Positions 7,306 through 14,206 of a DNA stretch of 17,764 nt are shown here, piece by piece (within the stretch, counting starts at the first letter, position 1; every line of letters starts with the position of its first letter). Source of the DNA: DATJBC01 sp035515515. GTDB taxonomy: Bacteria; Actinomycetota; Acidimicrobiia; Acidimicrobiales; UBA8190. The DNA lies in contig DATJBC010000084.1 of the NCBI GenBank assembly GCA_035515515.1, positions 1-17,764 on the forward strand, in the 5' to 3' direction. The notes beneath the pieces are model-generated. The model was given only the letters and a program-made list of their open reading frames with translations, searched no databases and had not been told where the DNA came from. The position numbers were made by a program, and so were the translations under genes.

Positions 7306-7719
7306 ATGCTCGAGCAGGCCACCGACACCGCCGTCGCACACCCCGCCGTCACCCGGCTCCTCGAGGCCATCGAGTCGGGGACGCCGGTCCCCGGGGGCGT
7401 CCTCGCCGATTCCGTGCTCCTCGACGCCACCGTCCCGAGCTGGCGGTTCACCACGCGCGGTGCGGGGCAGGTCGGGGACCAGCTCGCTCAGTGGTTCGCC
7501 GACCCCGGGCACTTCGAGGAGCTCGAGCGCACCGCGCTCCCGGACGGGGAGGTCGTCCGGTTCCTCCTGCGCTGGAGCGAGCAGGGCGTGGCCCATGCCG
7601 CCCACCAGACCCATCACCTCGAGGTGGACGAGGCCGGCCGGATCACGAGCGACCGGATGTTCTGCGGCGGGCGCTGGGACGCGTCGCTCCTCGAGCGCAT
7701 GGGGCCCTGGTCCGCCTGA
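7306..7719 (+). CDS. NTF2-like (SnoaL-superfamily) protein
   Basis: This 137-residue protein begins MLEQATDTAVAHPAVTRLLE and continues with ADSVLLDATVPSWRFTTRGA, LAQWFADPG, then THHLEVDEAGRITSDRMFCG. The order (helical start, D-A-T-V-P-W segment, long paired beta strands ending in ITSDRMFCGGRW) is that of NTF2-fold proteins, which bind or convert small molecules. The ATG at 7306 is chosen because AGGAGGAGG at 7291-7299 lies 6 nt before it; an upstream ATG at 7288 would place that ribosome site inside the coding sequence. It is divergent from the 7136 methyltransferase and convergent with the 8518 methyltransferase, with only 13 bp between stops. Position and shared operator layout suggest a role in the same pathway as its neighbours. 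Confidence 0.85.
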   Translation: MLEQATDTAVAHPAVTRLLEAIESGTPVPGGVLADSVLLDATVPSWRFTTRGAGQVGDQLAQWFADPGHFEELERTALPDGEVVRFLLRWSEQGVAHAAHQTHHLEVDEAGRITSDRMFCGGRWDASLLERMGPWSA

Positions 7720-7732
7720 GCGGCGCAGGACT

Positions 7733-8518
7733 TCAGGCCGCGGGCACGAGCGACGCCAGGAACACGACGGCGGGCCGGAAGGGCTCCATGACGAGGCGGA
7801 TGCGGTCGGCCAACGCGGCCTTGACCTCGCGGGCGCGCACCGCGCCCATGGCGTTGACCCACCCGGCGAACTGAGCCTGGCCGAGGCGGTAGCCGACCAT
7901 CTGCTCGGCGGTGGTGACCCCGACGTCCACGGCGCGCTCCTCGGTGGCGACGGGGTGGAGGCCGGCGGCGACGGCGGCCGCCGCCATGTCCGCCACGGTG
8001 CCCAGGATCGGCGTCGCCTGCTCCTTGAGGGCGACGTACCAGTCGGGCACGACCCAGCCGTGCTCCCGGGCGGCGTCGTCGAGGGCGTCGCGCACGGCGC
8101 TGCGGCTGGAGTTGGCGTACACGCAGGCGAGCACGGCCCCGCCCCGGCGCGTGACCCTGGCGGCCTCGGCAAGCGCCCGTTCGGGGTCGGTGAGATGGTT
8201 GAAGACGAAGGCGGCGACGACGTCGTCGACGCGGCGGTCACTCAGGGGCAGCCGGCGCACGTCGGCGACGACGCCAGCAGGGCGAGCTGGCGCGTTCCAC
8301 CTGAGCATGTCCGCCGAGAGGTCCACCGCCAGCGACGTGGCGCCCGCCTCCGCCAGCGGGCCGTCGGCGATCCCCGTGCCGGACCCCAGGTCGAGCACCA
8401 CCCGGCCGGCGAGGGCGTGGGGGCTCGTGGCCACCAGCATGCGCACGATCGGTCCGTAGACCAGCGTCGCCCCCTCGGCCCATCCCCGGGCGACGCCCGC
8501 ATAGTGGTCGACCGTCAC
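7733..8518 (-). CDS. Class I SAM-dependent methyltransferase
   Basis: The 261-residue protein carries motif I VVLDLGSGTGIA (40-51), the following acidic LAVDLSADMLR, a proline/acid pair near VVADVRRLPLSD, and the VFNHLTDPERALAEAARVTR stretch typical of the Methyltransf_11 (UbiE-like) group. The C-terminal ~90 residues (from about 170) are an added helical part that should shape the acceptor site. The start is the GTG at 8516-8518, which overlaps the TGA of the upstream phosphotransferase gene as GTGA, so the two are translationally coupled. No independent promoter or ribosome site is needed. The pairing of a kinase with a methyltransferase suggests two modifications of one small molecule, either in biosynthesis or in self-protection; this is inference. 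Confidence 0.92.
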   Translation of the reverse strand: MTVDHYAGVARGWAEGATLVYGPIVRMLVATSPHALAGRVVLDLGSGTGIADGPLAEAGATSLAVDLSADMLRWNAPARPAGVVADVRRLPLSDRRVDDVVAAFVFNHLTDPERALAEAARVTRRGGAVLACVYANSSRSAVRDALDDAAREHGWVVPDWYVALKEQATPILGTVADMAAAAVAAGLHPVATEERAVDVGVTTAEQMVGYRLGQAQFAGWVNAMGAVRAREVKAALADRIRLVMEPFRPAVVFLASLVPAA

Positions 8519-9528
8519 GACACGCGGTCGACGAGATCGAGGCCCTGGCGCTCGAGCGAGGCGCGCACCCGTCGCTCCCACCAGCGCAGCTCGTCGTCGT
8601 CGCCGAGCGCCTTCTCCCAGCCGAAGGTCACCATCATGCCGATGAGGCAGAGGTCGAGCTGGGTGTCGAACCAGCCCCCGGTGGCCACCCCGTGGCGCTC
8701 GAGCGCGGCGCGGAAGCGGTCGATCGACGCCTCTTTGGTCTCGGGCAGGCGCGCCCGGTTCAGCGCCAGGTACCAGCACAGGTCCCAGCACGCCGGACCC
8801 GATCCCGGGTAGGCCCAGTCGAGCAGGATGGTCCGCCCTCCGGGGTGGCGCCCGAGGTTGCCCATCTTCCAGTCGCCGTGGAGGAAGGTCGCCGGCGTGG
8901 CGGCCATGGCGTGCACGAGGGCGTGGGGCTCCTCCTGGACGTGCCGGGCCATGTCCGCCAGCAGCGGCGAGCGCTCGGGCAGGAGCCGCCAGCCGGCGTC
9001 GGCGGCCACGATGGTCCCGGGCGGGTCGTCGACGGCCAGCTCGCGGGCGACGTTGGGACGGTCGAAGAACCGGAGGCGCTCGGTCATGGTGGTGAGCCCG
9101 CCCACGGTGTCCGCGAACCCCCAGAAGGCGGCCGACAGCTGGGCGAGATGGTCCAGGAAGCCCTCGTGGTGGGCGACGGGGACCGGCGCGTCCCCTTCGG
9201 GGACGAGACAGGGGCCGACGTCGCGCATGAGCATGAGCAACTCTGTGTCAGGCCCCTCGCCCTGGAGCTCCATGGCCACGACGGTGTGGTCGATGCAGGC
9301 CGGCGCCCTGTCCATGATGCCCGCCCGCCAGACCAGATAGGGACGGTGGGTGGTGTCGCCGGTGACGCGCATGATCCAGTCCGTGGCGGGGCTCAGGCGC
9401 TTGAGGAAGTAGCGCCCGCCGTCGACGGTCAGCCGCTCGAAGGTGGCGCTGCTCTTGCCGTCGTCCGGCTGCACCGTCACCCGCGCCGAGGCGCGGCCCA
9501 GGAGCTCGCTCACCGGTCCCGTGCCCAT
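8515..9528 (-). CDS. APH/choline-kinase-type phosphotransferase
   Basis: The 337-residue protein has the C-lobe of the aminoglycoside-phosphotransferase superfamily: the catalytic loop HGDWKMGNLG (H217, D219, N224) and the metal-binding LLDWAYPGSG (D237), followed by the typical CWDLCWYLALN helix. In the N-lobe the phosphate-binding strands are less clear, but RYFLKRL (39-45) supplies a plausible nucleotide-binding lysine. Family members phosphorylate small molecules such as antibiotics, choline or sugars; the fold does not tell the substrate. The start at 9528 lies 6 nt after CAGGAT and may be leaderless; AGGA at low spacing is the alternative ribosome site. The gene is 65 nt downstream of the large SARP regulator gene, with a SARP-type operator in between, and overlaps the methyltransferase gene downstream. 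Confidence 0.9.
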   Translation of the reverse strand: MGTGPVSELLGRASARVTVQPDDGKSSATFERLTVDGGRYFLKRLSPATDWIMRVTGDTTHRPYLVWRAGIMDRAPACIDHTVVAMELQGEGPDTELLMLMRDVGPCLVPEGDAPVPVAHHEGFLDHLAQLSAAFWGFADTVGGLTTMTERLRFFDRPNVARELAVDDPPGTIVAADAGWRLLPERSPLLADMARHVQEEPHALVHAMAATPATFLHGDWKMGNLGRHPGGRTILLDWAYPGSGPACWDLCWYLALNRARLPETKEASIDRFRAALERHGVATGGWFDTQLDLCLIGMMVTFGWEKALGDDDELRWWERRVRASLERQGLDLVDRVS

Positions 9529-9534
9529 CCCCGG

Positions 9535-9567
9535 ATCCTGCCCGTGCGGGTTTGCGGGGCGTTTGCG
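9535..9567 (-). promoter_or_regulatory. SARP-type operator and -10 for the phosphotransferase-methyltransferase pair
   Basis: On the minus strand: two identical heptamers CGCAAAC (9567-9561 and 9556-9550) separated by GCCC, then 9 bp, then CAGGAT (9540-9535), then 6 nt to the ATG at 9528. This is the best copy of the three in the window, with perfectly repeated heptamers at an 11-bp period. It lies in the 65-bp gap after the regulator gene, suggesting the regulator drives its own downstream genes. Confidence 0.65.
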
Positions 9568-9593
9568 CCGCCGCCGGCCTCCCGGGGCGCGCC

Positions 9594-12500
9594 TCACGGC
9601 CGGAGCGCGTCGAGCTGGGCCCGCACGGCGCCGGCCACCCGGCTTCCGTCGAAGCCGGGGCGGCTCGTCGCCTCGGCGACCACGGCCGCGGCGTGCTTCT
9701 CGGCGTAGGCCCACAGGGCGTCGGACCGGGCGGCGGCGGCCAGGTCGGCGAGGTCGCGCCAGCCGTCGGGCCCGCTCAGGGGCAGGAAGCGCTCGACGAG
9801 CTGGCCGAGCGCCTCGGACTCGGCGGCCCTCCCCGCCCGCCCGTCGATGGCGGCGGCGACGAGCTCGGCCCGCAGGGCGTATCGCCGGTGCCCGCGGGCC
9901 GCCTCCTCGGCGCTGATGGCGCGGGCCTCCTCGGCGGGCTCGCCGTGGTCACCCGAGAGCGACGCCAACCGGGCGCACAGGAGCCGGTACCGGGTGCGGT
10001 GGCGCCAGTCCATCGAGCCCCTCCACTCCCCGATGTCGGCGCACGCCGCCAGCGCCTCCCCCGCGCCCCCCCACTGGCCCGCCGCCAGGGCGCACTCGGC
10101 CAGGTCGAGGAGCGCCGCGTAGTGGGCCTCGCGGAACGTCGGGCCCGGCGCCATGTCGGCGGCCCGGGCGTGCAGCTCCTGGGCGGCGTCGAGCAACCCC
10201 GCCCCGCGCAGGAGCCAGCCCCGGATGTTCGCCGCCACCGGCGGGAACCGTCGGTCGTCCTGGCGCGCCACGAGCGCATCCAGCGCGTCGACGGCGTCGA
10301 GCGCCTCGTTCCACCGCCCGGCGACCCCGAGCGCGTAGGCCAGGCCGAAGCGCCCGTGGCCGGCCCCGAAGGGGTGGGCGATGTGCGGTTCGAGCAGGCC
10401 CCGGCGCGCCGCCTCGGCGCCGGCGTCGGGCTCCCCCCGGTGCGCCAGCAACATGGCCTGCCAGACGAGCACCATCCCCCGGATGGACGGCGGGGCGATG
10501 CCCACCCCCTCCGCCAGCCGCGCGGCGCCCTCGGCCAGCTGCCCCCGCGTGTGGCGGATCCGGCCCGCCAGCGCCAGGCAGCTCGCCCGCAGCTCGGCGT
10601 CCCCGGCGCGGGCCACGCCTTCGTCGGCGTAGCGCAGCGCCATGTCGTAGTCGCGGCCGTAGTAGGCCACCCAGCCCGCCAGCTCGAAGCCGTGCACGCC
10701 GGCGCCGAGCTCGATGGCACGCTCGGCGTCGTCACGCGCCCCCTCGAGGTCGAGCCGGCTGAGCCGGACACGGCCGCGCCCCAGCCGGGCAGCCACCGAG
10801 TCGTGCAGCGCCACGGCATCGGTGAGGAGGTCCTCGGCGACCGACGCCTCGAAGCGGCGCCGCGCCTGCTCCGCGGCGGCCACGAGGGCCTCGGCGGCGG
10901 ACGCGTGGTCACCGCAGGCTCGGGCGTGGCGGGCCAGGGCCAACACCTCGGCGTCGGGGCGCCCGCTCAACACCGCCACCGCGGCGCGGTGGGCGGCCGA
11001 CCGTCGCGCCGGCGACGTCGAAGCCTCGACGGCCTCGCGCACGAGCTCGTGGCTGAAGGCCAGGCCCGCACCGCGGGGCCGCAGCACGCCGGCGCCCGTG
11101 GCCGCCTCGAGGTCGTCGAGCACCGTGCTGAGGGGGCGCCCGGTGACGGCCGCCACCAGCTCAGCGTCGACCTCGGTCCCGCACACGGCCGCGCCCTCCA
11201 CCGTGGCCGCCCCCGGGCCGAGGCGGGCCAGCTGTGCGCCCACGGCGGCGACCACCGACTCCGGGAGCTCGTCCCCGCCGGCGGCGGCGAGCTCGCGGAC
11301 GAAGAGGGGGTGGCCGCCGCTACGCGAGTGGAGCGCCGGGCCCCGGTCGGGGCCGACCAGGGCGACGACGTCGTCGAGGGTGAGCGGCTCGAGGACGAGG
11401 CGGCGCGCCCTGGGGAGCTCCGCTCCCGGCTCCGGCCGGCGCGCGGCGACCACCATCGCGTGGGGGATCCGGCGCAGGGCGAAGGTCAGGAATTCCGCCG
11501 TCCCCGGGGCCGCCTGGTGCAGGTCGTCCACGGTGAGCACCAGGGGGCGCGCCCCCGCGGCCCGTCGCAGCACTGCCGCCAAGGCCGCGAACAGCGCGGC
11601 GCGCCCGCTGGTGGCGTCGGCCACGCTCGTGGCGCCCTCGTCGACGACGCCCGCCCGCCCCAGCAGCGGGTCGAGCAGGACGCTCTCGCCGCCCAGCAGC
11701 TTCGCCCCGGCGAGGCGGCCCAGGGAGTCGAGCAGGGCCGTGACCCCGTCCACGATGGGCTGCAGCGGCAGGTCCCCGCCGAGCTCGTCACAGGACCCGG
11801 AGACGACGAGCGCCCTCTGCGCGGCGCGCCCGGCCCACGCGGAGAGCAGGGCGCTCTTGCCGAGGCCCGCGCCCGCCTCGATAACCGCCCCCACCGACGA
11901 CCCGCCGGCCGCCTGCGCGAGCAGCTGGTCGAGCAGCGCCACCTCGCCGTCGCGCCCCACCAGCGCAAGGGCGGCCCCCGTCCCCGGGGCCGGGGCGGGT
12001 TGCTTCAGCTCGCCGCGCAGGATGGCGCCGTGCAGGTCCTCGGTCTCCGCCGAGGGGTCTGTCCCGAGGTCCTCGGACAGGCGGTGGCGGACCGCGGCAT
12101 AGGCGGCCAGGGCGGCGCCCGGCCGCCCGGCGGTCACGTCGGCGCGCATCACGACGCGCAGGGCGGCCTCGTCGTAGGGGTCGTGGTCGAGGGCTGCCTG
12201 GGCGGCGGCGCGCGCCGCGGCGAGCTCGCCGGCGCGCAGTGACGCCTCGGCGGCGAGCAGCCGCACCCGTGCCACCAGCCGGGCCGCCAAGGGCCGGGCT
12301 TCGTCGACCCACGCCCCGTCCTCCTCGGGGAGCAGGATGCCGCTGGCCAGGCTCAGCCCGGCGTGGGCCGCGGCCAACGCCGACGCGGTCTCACGGGCAC
12401 CCAGCCGCTGCTCGATCTCCGAGGCACGGCGCTCGAGCTCGACCACGTCCACCCAGTCGGCGACGAGCGTGTAGCCGGCATCGCTGCGGACGAGACGCTC

Positions 12501-12761
12501 CGCCCCGATCACGCCCCGGAGCCTGCTCACGAGCACGCTCACCTGGTCGGCGGGCCGCTGCGGCGGCTCCTCGCCCCAGACCGCCTCCACGAGCTCCTCG
12601 GTGGGGACGGGACGGCCGCCGGCCACGGCGAGCCGCTTGAGCAGCACGCGCCCCTTGCGCGTGCCGAGCGCCCGCTCCTCGATGCCTTCCACCCGGAACC
12701 CGCCCAGCAGCCGGATCCGCAGCGGCCCGTGCGCTGCTCCGCGCGCGCCCCCTCCCGTCAT
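9594..12761 (-). CDS. Large SARP-family regulator: winged helix, BTAD, ATPase, TPR-like C-terminus
   Basis: The 1055-residue protein begins with an OmpR-type winged helix (LRIRLLGGFRVEG at 14-26, VSVLVSRLRGVIG at 74-86), then a BTAD domain (about 103-250, ending in the family signature LSEDLGTDPSAETEDLHGAI). A STAND/AAA-type ATPase follows: Walker A AGAGLGKSA at 296-304 and Walker B LVLTVDDLH at 407-415. The Walker A first glycine appears as alanine (A296). Residues ~600-1055 are Ala-rich helical repeats of TPR type. Large SARPs of this build activate secondary-metabolite genes by binding direct repeats near promoters. The ATG at 12761 lies 6 nt after TAGGCT, so the mRNA is probably leaderless. 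It is the first gene of a leftward unit with the phosphotransferase and methyltransferase. The signal it senses is unknown. Confidence 0.93.
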   Translation of the reverse strand: MTGGGARGAAHGPLRIRLLGGFRVEGIEERALGTRKGRVLLKRLAVAGGRPVPTEELVEAVWGEEPPQRPADQVSVLVSRLRGVIGAERLVRSDAGYTLVADWVDVVELERRASEIEQRLGARETASALAAAHAGLSLASGILLPEEDGAWVDEARPLAARLVARVRLLAAEASLRAGELAAARAAAQAALDHDPYDEAALRVVMRADVTAGRPGAALAAYAAVRHRLSEDLGTDPSAETEDLHGAILRGELKQPAPAPGTGAALALVGRDGEVALLDQLLAQAAGGSSVGAVIEAGAGLGKSALLSAWAGRAAQRALVVSGSCDELGGDLPLQPIVDGVTALLDSLGRLAGAKLLGGESVLLDPLLGRAGVVDEGATSVADATSGRAALFAALAAVLRRAAGARPLVLTVDDLHQAAPGTAEFLTFALRRIPHAMVVAARRPEPGAELPRARRLVLEPLTLDDVVALVGPDRGPALHSRSGGHPLFVRELAAAGGDELPESVVAAVGAQLARLGPGAATVEGAAVCGTEVDAELVAAVTGRPLSTVLDDLEAATGAGVLRPRGAGLAFSHELVREAVEASTSPARRSAAHRAAVAVLSGRPDAEVLALARHARACGDHASAAEALVAAAEQARRRFEASVAEDLLTDAVALHDSVAARLGRGRVRLSRLDLEGARDDAERAIELGAGVHGFELAGWVAYYGRDYDMALRYADEGVARAGDAELRASCLALAGRIRHTRGQLAEGAARLAEGVGIAPPSIRGMVLVWQAMLLAHRGEPDAGAEAARRGLLEPHIAHPFGAGHGRFGLAYALGVAGRWNEALDAVDALDALVARQDDRRFPPVAANIRGWLLRGAGLLDAAQELHARAADMAPGPTFREAHYAALLDLAECALAAGQWGGAGEALAACADIGEWRGSMDWRHRTRYRLLCARLASLSGDHGEPAEEARAISAEEAARGHRRYALRAELVAAAIDGRAGRAAESEALGQLVERFLPLSGPDGWRDLADLAAAARSDALWAYAEKHAAAVVAEATSRPGFDGSRVAGAVRAQLDALRP

Positions 12762-12767
12762 GGACGA

Positions 12768-12773
12768 AGCCTA
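12768..12773 (-). promoter_or_regulatory. Putative -10 (TAGGCT) of the SARP regulator gene
   Basis: AGCCTA on the plus strand reads TAGGCT on the minus strand and ends 6 nt before the ATG at 12761. No Shine-Dalgarno sequence is present between them, in line with leaderless transcription. No CGCAA heptamer pair is seen here, so the regulator may not activate its own promoter. Confidence 0.45.
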
Positions 12774-12847
12774 CGAGTCCGACCCTGCTCCTGCCGCACC
12801 CCGTGGCCGGGCGGCGGTGCGGCCGTGCCGGACGACAGGCGCAGCCC

Positions 12848-12853
12848 TATCGT
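12848..12853 (+). promoter_or_regulatory. Putative -10 (TATCGT) of the small gene at 12860
   Basis: TATCGT matches TANNNT and ends 6 nt before the GTG at 12860. GGGGA in the gap could serve as a ribosome site, but the distance suits a leaderless mRNA. This promoter and that of the regulator gene lie back to back in a 98-bp region. Confidence 0.5.
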
Positions 12854-12859
12854 GGGGAC

Positions 12860-13120
12860 GTGAGCGCCGCGGAGCGCACCTGGCCTCCCGGCGCCGACGT
12901 GCGCGCCGGCGACGTGGCCAGAGAGATCGTCGTGCGGCTGGTCGAGGGCTACAGCCTGGAAGGGATCCGGCAGACCGGAGCCGTCCTGGGCCCAACCGGG
13001 TGGATCGCCGAGGTGGGCATCTGGCCGCCGGACGCGGAGAGGATCGACGCCGTACGGCGGGCGCTCGCACCCATGGAGGTGCGGACCTTCGCGCATCCGA
13101 GCGCGCCCCGACGCCGCTAG
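12860..13120 (+). CDS. Small hypothetical protein (86 residues)
   Basis: I do not recognise this family. The product starts M-S-A-A-E-R-T-W-P-P-G-A-D-V, has an amphipathic helix DVAREIVVRLVEGYSLEGIR, then a beta-rich GWIAEVGIWPPDAERIDAVR and a short Arg-rich tail (SAPRRR). No membrane segment, signal peptide, cysteine cluster or DNA-binding motif is visible. The GTG at 12860 is chosen because a TATCGT box lies 6 nt before it; the frame is open further upstream, but that stretch overlaps the promoter. The gene is divergent from the SARP regulator and convergent with the SRPBCC gene. The coherent helix-strand pattern and promoter make it a likely real gene. Confidence 0.65.
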   Translation: MSAAERTWPPGADVRAGDVAREIVVRLVEGYSLEGIRQTGAVLGPTGWIAEVGIWPPDAERIDAVRRALAPMEVRTFAHPSAPRRR

Positions 13121-13143
13121 CGCCCCGGGGCCGAGGCCCACGT

Positions 13144-13169
13144 GGTCGCGCCGCCCGCCAGGGCGCACC
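13144..13169. terminator. Hairpin between two convergent genes
   Basis: GGTCGCGCC at 13144-13152 pairs with GGCGCACC at 13162-13169, an 8-bp stem with one bulged C and a 9-nt loop. It sits between the stop codons at 13120 (plus) and 13170 (minus) and could end transcription from both sides. Confidence 0.4.
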
Positions 13170-13592
13170 TCAGGCTCGCTCGAGGATCTCCTTGAACGTG
13201 GCCAGATGCTCGGTGTTCGTCCTCTGCACCTGGCGCTCGATGAACGGGCTCATGAGCTTCATCAAGCCTCGTGGGTTCAGCACCATCTCGAAGTCGACAC
13301 GCGTGCCGGTCCCCTCAGCGGTGAAGCGCATCGATCCGGCAGGTCGCATGGGCCCGCTCAACGTCTCGAACCCGAGCAGGCGCGGACGCTCGCAGGCGCT
13401 CACCCGCCACTCGTAGGTGTGGACCCTCGGGCCCATCTGGCGCGTCTCGGTGCCGATGACCCCGACGGCGGCGGGACCTTCGAAGGTCGCCCCTTTCAGG
13501 TCGTCCTGCCACTCGGGATGGCGGTCGAACTGCGCCGCGTAGTCGAATACCTCTTCGACGGGCCGCTGGACAACGACAGTGTTTCGGATCAT
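13170..13592 (-). CDS. SRPBCC (START/polyketide-cyclase fold) protein
   Basis: The 140-residue product starts MIRNTVVVQRPVEEVFDYAA and continues QFDRHPEWQDDLKGATFEGP, RVHTYEWRVSACERPRLLGF, FTAEGTGTRVDFEMVLNPRG, ending in a long C-terminal helix (residues ~118-138). This is the standard SRPBCC layout: one strand, two short helices, a curved sheet and a closing helix that form a hydrophobic pocket. Members bind or cyclise lipids, polyketides and hormones; the ligand here is unknown. The ATG at 13592 lies 7 nt after TATCGT, so a leaderless mRNA is likely; a GTG three codons upstream is possible but less well placed. It is divergent from the MmcQ-like gene. Confidence 0.9.
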   Translation of the reverse strand: MIRNTVVVQRPVEEVFDYAAQFDRHPEWQDDLKGATFEGPAAVGVIGTETRQMGPRVHTYEWRVSACERPRLLGFETLSGPMRPAGSMRFTAEGTGTRVDFEMVLNPRGLMKLMSPFIERQVQRTNTEHLATFKEILERA

Positions 13593-13599
13593 GGCGGAC

Positions 13600-13605
13600 A
13601 CGATA
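13600..13605 (-). promoter_or_regulatory. Putative -10 (TATCGT) of the SRPBCC gene
   Basis: ACGATA on the plus strand reads TATCGT on the minus strand and ends 7 nt before the ATG at 13592. It is identical to the hexamer in front of the small gene at 12860. Confidence 0.5.
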
Positions 13606-13688
13606 GTGCGAGCGTCCCAGGAGCACATGGGCCACAATGGCCGTCCTGAGGGCATCCGAGAAGGTCCCGATCGCGAACTGGCCTGGTC

Positions 13689-14120
13689 TTGACTCGCAGG
13701 CGTGAGGCCCGCGCCCGCCTCGAAGACGTCCACGAGCTGGCGCTGGGGATGCCCCACGTCACCGTGGTGCGCGGCTCGGCCGGCAAGCCCGTCTACCAAG
13801 TCGGCGGCAGGTCCTTCGTCTACTTCCGCAACCCCCGTCCCGACGCGTTCGACCCCGAGACGGGTGAGCGATACGAGGACGTGATCATCTTGTGGGTCCC
13901 GACCGAGGAGGACAAGGAGGCACTCGTGGGGGACCCCACGTCGCCGTTCTTCACGACGTCGCACTTCGACGGCCACCTCTCCGTCTTGCTGCGTGCCAGC
14001 CGGCTCGGGGAGCTCGGTCGTGAGGAGCTGGCCGAGGTCGTCCAGGACGCGTGGTTGGCGCGTGCCTCACCGACGAGGGCGAGGGCATGGCTTCGTTCTC
14101 AGGGCCTGCCCACCGACTAG
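13689..14120 (+). CDS. MmcQ/YjbR-like family protein
   Basis: The 143-residue product shows LEDVHELALGMPHVTVV (11-27), GKPVYQVGGRSFVYFR (32-47), VIILWVPTEEDKEALV (65-80) and the family-typical FFTTSHFDGHLSVLLRA (87-103) followed by ELAEVVQDAWLARA. MmcQ/YjbR proteins are small cytosolic proteins with a double-wing-like fold that has been proposed to bind DNA; their role is not established. The start is uncertain. TTG at 13689 gives the full N-terminal helix but has no clear ribosome site. A CACAAT at 13633-13638, in the palindrome GGCCACAATGGCC, might be its promoter. The gene is followed by the methyltransferase at 14207 on the same strand with an 86-nt gap. Confidence 0.85.
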   Translation: MTRRREARARLEDVHELALGMPHVTVVRGSAGKPVYQVGGRSFVYFRNPRPDAFDPETGERYEDVIILWVPTEEDKEALVGDPTSPFFTTSHFDGHLSVLLRASRLGELGREELAEVVQDAWLARASPTRARAWLRSQGLPTD

Positions 14121-14173
14121 GTGCCACGCCGGCACCCACCGCGACGACCTGCGCCTCCGCGGATCGGCAGTTC

Positions 14174-14203
14174 GGGTCGATGCCCAGCCATGCGACCATT
14201 GGG
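14174..14203 (+). repeat. 30-bp element, copy 1 of 2
   Basis: GGGTCGATGCCCAGCCATGC followed by GACCATTGGG. The reverse complement of 17735-17764 matches it in 26 of 30 positions. In this copy GACCAT ends 7 nt before the GTG at 14207, so it could serve as promoter of that gene. It could also be one end of a mobile segment. Confidence 0.6.
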
Positions 14204-14206
14204 CTC

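Noticed and set aside
6240..7874. Plus-strand open frame of 544 codons
   Set aside because: It lies opposite a well-supported methyltransferase gene, runs through the regulatory region and the NTF2-like gene in another frame, and has no domain.
7460..8812. Plus-strand open frame of 450 codons
   Set aside because: Low-complexity translation opposite the methyltransferase and phosphotransferase genes, which carry intact motifs.
9552..12242. A very long plus-strand open frame (896 codons) opposite the SARP gene
   Set aside because: Its product is rich in Arg, Gly, Pro and Ala without any domain; the minus strand codes a complete SARP. It is a GC-rich antisense shadow.
14051..14206. Longer N-terminus for the 14207 methyltransferase
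   Set aside because: It would overlap the MmcQ-like gene by 70 bp and include a low-complexity stretch; GTG 14207 gives a normal N-terminus.
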